From Halicephalobus mephisto (Eukaryota; Nematoda; Chromadorea; Rhabditida; Panagrolaimidae), in NCBI GenBank assembly GCA_009193035.1, contig SWDT01000099.1:248001-312000 (forward strand): 64,000 nt of DNA, in the 5' to 3' direction. A program made the translations under genes and the position numbers. Numbering within the stretch: position 1 is the first letter of the stretch; each line of letters begins with the position of its first letter. The notes beneath the pieces are model-generated. The model was not told where the DNA came from. It worked only from the letters and a program-made list of their open reading frames with translations, and made no database searches. Positions 58,102 to 64,000 of this stretch are shown here, in pieces.

Positions 58102-59282
58102 ATGGCCCAACTTACGGTGGATTCAGATACGTTGTTGTCGAATTCGAAAATTGCGGCTAAATCTATTTTCAATTTTATAGATTTAAAGCAATTAGCCATG
58201 GCAGAAGACGACTTTGATTACGGTGAGTTGGCCGTCATTGCCACGACTCAGTTTACTGTAAAAGCTGATGTCCAGTTCATCAGTGGAGCAGTTCTGTTAA
58301 TCCTCGGAATCGCGGGATCAGCTTTGGTCTACTTGATGCTGATCTGCAAGAGAGGAAGAGGGTTCGCGGGGGCCAGGTACTACGCCTTCTTCCTCGTCAC
58401 CTGTAACTTGATCTACTTGGTAATTTTTTATTTTCGTAATTAATTATTTTTTGAAATTTTTAGGCGGATATCATTGGAAATTACAAATCTTTTCCGTTCA
58501 TGGGTATGATGTCTTCTGACGTCAGCAGAATGTTCAGTTCCCTTTACCCCGCAGCCCTCGAGTGGTTCAACATTACGTACTGCTGGTTGACGACGATTCT
58601 GTTCTTCGAATCCATTATACGGTAAGTGGAGAGAAGTAAACAACGTCATCTCAAGTCCTTCAGGTCTCGGGTAAACAGTACTGGATTTCCCCACGTCGTC
58701 TGGTTTGGACTTTGCTGTATTTTCACAATTATCCCTGGAGTGTACATGGGACTGAAGGTTGGTTTTACTTGTTAACGTTATTTGACCTTTGTTCTCTTAC
58801 AGTATACCGTCTGGAAGTACTATATGTGGGATCCGGAACCATACACGATTATCCATTTGGTCGGCTACATCTTGCTTCTTCTGACTTCCATTGGAATGAT
58901 CATTTCGGCCATAATCCTCATCTGTAGCCGAGAGAAACTGAAGGATGACAGTGGGTCTTTTTCGGTCTCTGCCTTCCTTGGGGTTTTTGTCTACGGTATC
59001 ATCACTGTTTGGTGGCAGTTCCCCTCAGGCTACGAAATCTCACGATCTCTCATGCAATCGAGAGTCGATCCTGCTGTGATGATTGACATCCTTTCTAAGG
59101 TCTCCGGGATGGTCCAGGTCTTTACGATAACGAAGGACTACGCCACTCTTTCTTTGTCGGCTGTGCTGACATGGGGCATGTTGTTCTTTTTACCCGGGAT
59201 TTCCTTTTTTGGAATCGGGAACAAGAAAAATCCCTCCAACAGAATCGGAGATTCTGGAGAAAAACAACTAACTGCTGCTTGA
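58102..59282 (+). CDS. Predicted seven-helix membrane protein, family not recognised
   Basis: Four exons, 58,102-58,419, 58,464-58,621, 58,664-58,757 and 58,803-59,282, give 349 residues. About seven hydrophobic helices can be marked: FISGAVLLILGIAGSALVYL (residues 58-78), YYAFFLVTCNLIYLADIIG, NITYCWLTTILFFESII, VVWFGLCCIFTIIPGVYM, IIHLVGYILLLLTSIGMIIS, SVSAFLGVFVYGIITVWW and LSLSAVLTWGMLFFLPGISF. The N-terminus is acidic (AEDDFDYGEL), the C-terminus short and polar. The count and loop lengths suggest a receptor of the divergent nematode chemoreceptor kind, but no DRY or NPxxY motif is visible, so a GPCR assignment is inference. A second Met at 58,198 could be the start. It faces the KAT6-like gene tail to tail, 206 nt apart. 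Confidence 0.8.
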
Positions 59283-59488
59283 ATTCAAAGTTTCGACATT
59301 TATTTTTTTCTACAATGATCAGTTTATTCTACAATTTTTCAAAAACCTGAATAAGAATAGTTTGATGATGGAAACTCATTGGTTGGGTCACCGCGTTGAG
59401 AGATGGAATAACTTGAATAAAGTGTAATTGCCATTGAAAACTAATATTAGTTAAAGCTTATGGCTTGAAATGTCATTAAGGCAAGACC

Positions 59489-62400
59489 TCAGGCTTGGTA
59501 ATATGGGTAGGGATAAGAGTAGAATTGAGAAGGATTAGGAGCAGGGTTCTGGGGTCTTTGCCATCCTTGGGAAACGGGATTTGCTAGAGTTGTTGCGGGA
59601 GTTGAAGCTCCGGGAATTAACGAATAATTTGAAAAAAACCGGGGCTGAGTGGCCAAACTTGGTTGAAGGGGATTTGCCATGAAATTACTGTAGTTGTATG
59701 GGTTAGTAGACCAGGGCATTGTGTTCTGGGTGTAAGCACCTGCTGGAACCCCTTGAGTATAAGGGTAGTATCCTGAGGGTCCTGCAGCGACCATTGCCAT
59801 TGGGTTGTTGTAATGTAAGAAAGAAGTTCCGAAAGTAGGATCGTATGTTTGTTGCATGGGGTACTTGGGAGGGGGATTGAGGGACGAAGTAGAGGGATCT
59901 TTTTTCTTCTTTTTTGAAAGTGCTTTTTTCGGTTTTGGAGGATCTTTAGGGATTTCTGGTCGAGGATAATCGAGTTCCATCTGTTGTGAATTCTGAGGGG
60001 CTGACATGGAAAACGCCAAATTTTGATCTTCCTGATTTAATGAGGAATAAGGAAGAGACCACGAGGAAGGGTTGTTCTGGACCGCTGTCATCTGAGAAGT
60101 CCCTGCTCCTGCGGAGTTGGGATAAGTGTGGGTTGTGTTTGGTTGGAGGTTACCCGAGGACCCTGGATGAAGGGACCCAGTCGAAGCTGGATGACCTATA
60201 GAACCCGGAAAAGTCGGTTGAAGTCCAGCAGATCCAGAAGCACTATTCTGCATCTGGTACTGTTCCGTACTCGACCTTCTGGCAGGTTCACTTTGAAGAT
60301 TCACCGGAGTTCCCATCAATGATTCCTGATTTGCGGTTATTTGTTGATTCTGAACTTCCATTGGTTCTACAGTAATATTTGAATTATGAAGAACAGGAGG
60401 TCCATCTGAATCCTCACTCGGAGCTCTTCTTCCTTCAAATTGAGCCGGACAGTTCGCCGAAACCAATTCCGGCATCTGAACGTAATTCGGCGACAACATA
60501 GGCGGAGCATCGTCGTCTTCATCGTCCTCTTCTACCGTAGTCACTTGAACAGTTGGAATTAATTTTGGCATTTCTGTTTCTTCTGGTTTTTTTTCTACAG
60601 TAATCTCCATAAGAGAAGATTGAATTTCTTCTTCTTTTTGAACATTCTGGAACGGCGCCATTTGACTTTGGTAATTGTAAGGATCAAAACTCAAGTCAGC
60701 GGTTTCTTCATGTTGAAGTTCTTCGTCGTTTTCTAGGGCGGATTCTATCTGTCTTGAAGATCGTTTTGAAGGATTTCCTAAATCTGTCAAAATATCATTA
60801 TCTGATTTTAATTGTCTTGTTGGTCGTTTTCTCGAAGATCTATGACGATTGTCCTCATCCGAAGACGATGATTCTAAAGAACTTCCTCGAATTCTGGCTC
60901 TGACATGCTGAATTGAATTATCTTCATCTGATGAATTTTGTTTTTTTGAATTTTTTGATTTACTTTTTGGTGATCCAATTGACATTACAGTACATTTCGA
61001 AGATGAATCTGCTTGAATTTTTTTTTCAGAATTTGAAGTTTTTCTTCGATTTGATGGCGGTCTTCCGGCTTTTTTTGATTTCTTCGTTCGTTCCGAAGGA
61101 TCTGGTTTATCTTCGTCACTTTCGTCATCGGTAGATTTTTTTTGAGGACTTTTTGGTTTACATGTTTTTTTTATTTTTTTATTTTTTATATTTTTAGATT
61201 CATCTTCTGAATCCTCAAGTTCCGGAGTTGCCGGTGGACTCGGAGTTCTTTGTTCCACAGCAAAAGCAGGTCCACTTGATACTTCATCTTCTGAATCTTT
61301 TTTTTCTTTTTTTTTAATTTTTTTTCTTCTTTTACCTGTCATAGGAGGTTTTCTTTTAGATTTTTTCGGAGGTCTTCGAACAGGCAAAGTCATGTAAATA
61401 TCGTCCTTGTTGCAAAACGGCGTACTAAAGCCGATCTCGGGATCACTAATTTTGTCTTCGAATTCTTCCAAACTCATTCCTCTATGAAGAAGAATCTTTG
61501 ATTTTTTGTCTTTTTTCTTCCGTCCTCTTTTATTCCTCGGTTTCTGAATCCTTTCTTCCGGCTCATCTTCCACCATTTCGACATCTCTAATTTCGAATTC
61601 TGTCTGAACAAGTGGAAAATGCAACAATTCCTCCGGATTATTGTATGACGGATTCCACTGAAGTAATTTGGATTTAATCCAGAGACGATTCTTTTTTTCT
61701 TTTTGCTTCTTCATGTGAGAAATCATCTTTTTACAGTCAACATTGAATTTCACATCTACCGCTTTTTTCGGATTTTTCTTATCATAGACAATTTCGGCGA
61801 TTTTTTCATGAACCAAAACTTTCAAAAGATCCGTTTTATTAATTGCCGTTTTTTCTTCCAGCCATCCGAGAGTCAAAGGATGATTTTGTTCCGGATTTTC
61901 GCCTTTTTTCATCAGATCATAATATACATTGAATACGGTTTCATAAAACGAATCCACGTAATATCTGTAATACAGTATATCTGCAGCTTCGGATAATGGA
62001 CGTTCTGGAGTTCCTGGGATTTTCTCTACTTTGCTGAGCAAAAAACTAAAATCTATCATAAATCTTCCATATCCGAGACCTTGATAGCAAGGCAGAATCA
62101 CCAGACAACAAAGATTACACTGGCTATGTTGATATTTTTGCTGAAAAAAACATTCTTAAAAACCTATTTTAAGCATTTTTTAGACGAATTTCTACAATTA
62201 TTTTAAAACTCCAATATTAAAATAATAATTCAAGGAAATTTCAATTTTTAAACATTTTAAAATTTGTGAAATTCCGGAAAATTCTGATTTTTAATATTTC
62301 CAAAAATTTCAACTTTAAAAATCTCAAAAATTTCCATAATTCTAAAATACCCTAAAATTTTTGAATATCTTTGAAAACTTTAGAAAAGAACGAAATTATA

Positions 62401-63439
62401 AATTAAAAAATCACTATTACAATCAACTTCAAAAATTTCAACTTTAAAAATCTCAAAAATTTCCATAATTCTAAAATATCCTAAAATTTTTGAATATCTT
62501 TGAAAACCTTAGAAAATAACGGAATTATAAATTAAAAAATCACTGTTACAATCAACTTCAAAAATTTCAATGAAAATTTAACAATTTTTACTGTAAAAAA
62601 TCACAAACCTTTGAAAAGTACCCGACAAATCTGTTTCTTCGACTGTTCCCATCTCTCTTGACCAACACGTAAAACAAAAATGGTTCAATGTCTTGCCAGA
62701 GGGCTTTGTGGTCAATGTAGCATCTAGCCCAAGCACAGAGTATTTTACAGTAACTAGGAGCTTGAAGAGCATCAACTTCAAAAACAGAAATTTTATAATC
62801 GTCATCTTTATAGATTTCTTTTCCTGGAGGAGCTACGACTTCGCATTTGTTCATGTGGTCGTCGAATTGGTACTTCTGGAGGAAACCTTGAAGGCACAAG
62901 TCACAAATATACAAATCAGAAGGTGTCTGGAGGGCTTCCGGGAAGAGTCCAGAATACAAAGTTTTGATTTTAAACTTGTTAGTGTGGATGTACTTCGGCA
63001 CAGGTCCCTTGGCCTCGGCGACGGCTTTCAGTCTGTCTTCCGTGTTCTTCTTCAACTCGTCGAAGATCTCCTTGAAGTTCTTCTTAAATTCCGGAGACAG
63101 TCTTTCCAGAATCTCCTCATAACTCAGAGGCTTGTTTCTGTCTTGAACACTATCATCAGAATCCAGATAATCCCTCAAGTCCTCCGTCAAAGAAGGTCTT
63201 CTAGGTTGCAGGCTCTTCTTCGGAGGGTTCGGCGGGGGTTCTTTCTCGGGACAATGTCTCCCGATTTGCAGATACCTGTGGATCTGTTTTCTTCTGTTGT
63301 TTCTTGAGACCCAGTTCCGACACGCTCTCCTGACGAGTCTTCGGTACATGACGCGGTTCAGATCCGATCGATATCTCTGATATCCAGGCGGTCTTGGACC
63401 ACTAGCTTTGACGATATCATAGTCAACCGGTTTTTGAGA
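59489..63439 (-). CDS. MYST-family histone acetyltransferase, KAT6-like, 5' end outside window
   Basis: Nuclear lysine acetyltransferase of the MOZ/MORF type. Two minus-strand exons are visible, 62,609-63,439 and 59,489-62,140, coding 1,160 residues; the reading frame is open at the first acceptor, so more exons lie to the right and any PHD fingers would be there. The MYST zinc finger is CDLCLQGFLQKYQFDDHMNKC; then APPGKEIY, FEVDALQAPSYCKILCAW, DIEPFLFYV, CNLCCLVILPCYQGLGYGRF (catalytic Cys and acetyl-CoA loop) and SKVEKIPGTPERPLSEA (catalytic Glu). The lysine that is autoacetylated in MYST enzymes (LLAKLFLDHK in MOZ) is arginine here (AWARCYIDHK). The catalytic part is followed by basic and acidic blocks (RGRKKKDKKSK, KRRKKIKKKEKKDSEDE) and a long tail rich in Ser, Pro, Gln, Asn and Tyr ending YPYPYYQA, like the transactivation region of KAT6 proteins. 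Confidence 0.9.
62143..62608 (-). other. KAT6-like gene intron with a direct duplication
   Basis: Two copies of an approximately 122-bp segment with AAAATCTCAAAAATTTCCAT, CTTTGAAAACTTTAGAAAA and TAAATTAAAAAATCACTGTT lie at about 62,305-62,430 and 62,445-62,565. No exon is seen. Confidence 0.65.
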
Positions 63440-64000
63440 CTAAAAACATAAAATCATCATAAAAATTTCAGTTTTTTATGGAAATTCAGATTTAGGTAAA
63501 ACAGAACGAAAAACTGCGAGTGAAAACAGAGCGAGTCGTTCTGATTGCGCTTTGCCATCTTTTCGCTTCCACACGAGAATTTAAAATTTGTAAACAACTA
63601 CATTAGGAAATTTTTTAAAATTTCCAAAGTTATCTGAGATCGAATTTGAAGGTTTTACAGTTTTAGAATTATCCTAATTTAGTAAAAATGCGGTTTGGAT
63701 AGTGATTTATCGAAATTTTCACTTTTTCCTACTCGCCTCGGCCTGGGAATTCAAATAATGTAGAAAATTACAGAATTATAAATAATTGCTAAAGTTATTT
63801 TTGAATTTTTCTTGCCAATAATTTCGAAAAGATTCTAGAAGCAGAGCAATTCTAAAATAGGAAAAGATAGTGAGTCAATTTCCGCTGCGAATTACCAGAT
63901 TTACTACTTTCTTATTCTTACAAATCTCGGCTTTACTACGCGGAAATCCAAAAACTTGCAAAAAATACTTTAATTATAACATTTGAAAGAAAAATAAACT
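63440..64000 (-). repeat. KAT6-like intron with family B units, running off the window
   Basis: On the gene strand three decayed units can be read: around TGGATTTCCGCGTAGTAAAG (63,955), GAATTCCCAGGCCGAGGCGA (63,752) and AATTCTCGTGTGGAAGCGAA (63,578). Links such as TTTTAGAATTGCTCTGCTTC keep the family landmarks. Orientation is sense to the gene. No exon is visible to the window edge. Confidence 0.7.

Noticed and set aside
62693..63307. 204-codon plus-strand frame
   Set aside because: Antisense to the MYST domain exon of the KAT6-like gene.
1..64000. tRNA, rRNA, spliced-leader or snRNA genes
   Set aside because: I looked for T-loop, anticodon-stem, SL1-like and snRNA landmarks on both strands and saw none I could support; a covariance-model scan would be decisive.

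Overview
The window is nuclear DNA from a nematode, most likely a rhabditid (Caenorhabditis-like) worm; the species cannot be named from the sequence. The reasons are: very short introns (many 39-50 nt) with T-rich acceptors (TTTTTAG or TTTTCAG); a DUF273 glycosyltransferase-like gene, a family known essentially from nematodes; a receptor guanylate cyclase of the expanded nematode GCY type; tightly packed same-strand genes that look like an operon; and dense TACTGTA-type repeat motifs of the kind familiar from Caenorhabditis.

Layout. Positions 1-25,100 are a gene desert: extremely A/T-rich DNA made of successive tandem arrays, inverted repeats and phased A/T runs, with no supportable gene. 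Then follow ten genes. (1) An RBR-type E3 ligase with C-terminal membrane segments, RNF19-like but lacking an IBR (25,106-27,176, +). (2) A gamma-butyrobetaine dioxygenase-like enzyme (27,945-30,668, -). (3) Gamma-tubulin (31,654-33,891, -). (4) The ribosome-biogenesis protein RLP24 (34,168-34,694, -). (5) Mitochondrial trifunctional protein alpha subunit, HADHA (34,930-37,506, -). (6) A receptor guanylate cyclase with several apparent frame breaks in its kinase-homology domain (39,595-43,716, +). (7) A small secreted orphan protein (45,817-46,753, +). (8) A DUF273 type II membrane protein (52,820-54,601, +). (9) A tandem CCCH zinc-finger RNA-binding protein (54,863-56,659, -) and, head to head with it, an unclassified seven-helix membrane protein (58,102-59,282, +). 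(10) A MYST-family histone acetyltransferase, KAT6-like, whose 5' end lies beyond the right edge (59,489-63,439, -). The gaps at 43.7-45.8 kb and 46.8-52.8 kb are again repeat arrays.

How the genes relate. HADHA, RLP24 and gamma-tubulin lie on one strand with 235 and 276 bases between them and T-rich AG acceptors before their start codons, which fits a polycistronic transcript resolved by trans-splicing; the butyrobetaine dioxygenase is next on that strand but nearly 1 kb away. HADHA (mitochondrial beta-oxidation) and butyrobetaine dioxygenase (carnitine synthesis) are metabolically connected. The other genes look independent.

Gene models were built by hand from splice signals and reading-frame phase; spliced lengths of the intact models are multiples of three. 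Exon edges are inferences. The most unusual signals are a roughly 165-bp intronic repeat lying in the same sense-strand orientation inside four different genes (with a nearly identical two-unit block in the introns of the neighbouring RBR and dioxygenase genes), the cluster of lesions in the guanylate cyclase, the RBR ligase without an IBR, and several large fold-back repeats in the desert.
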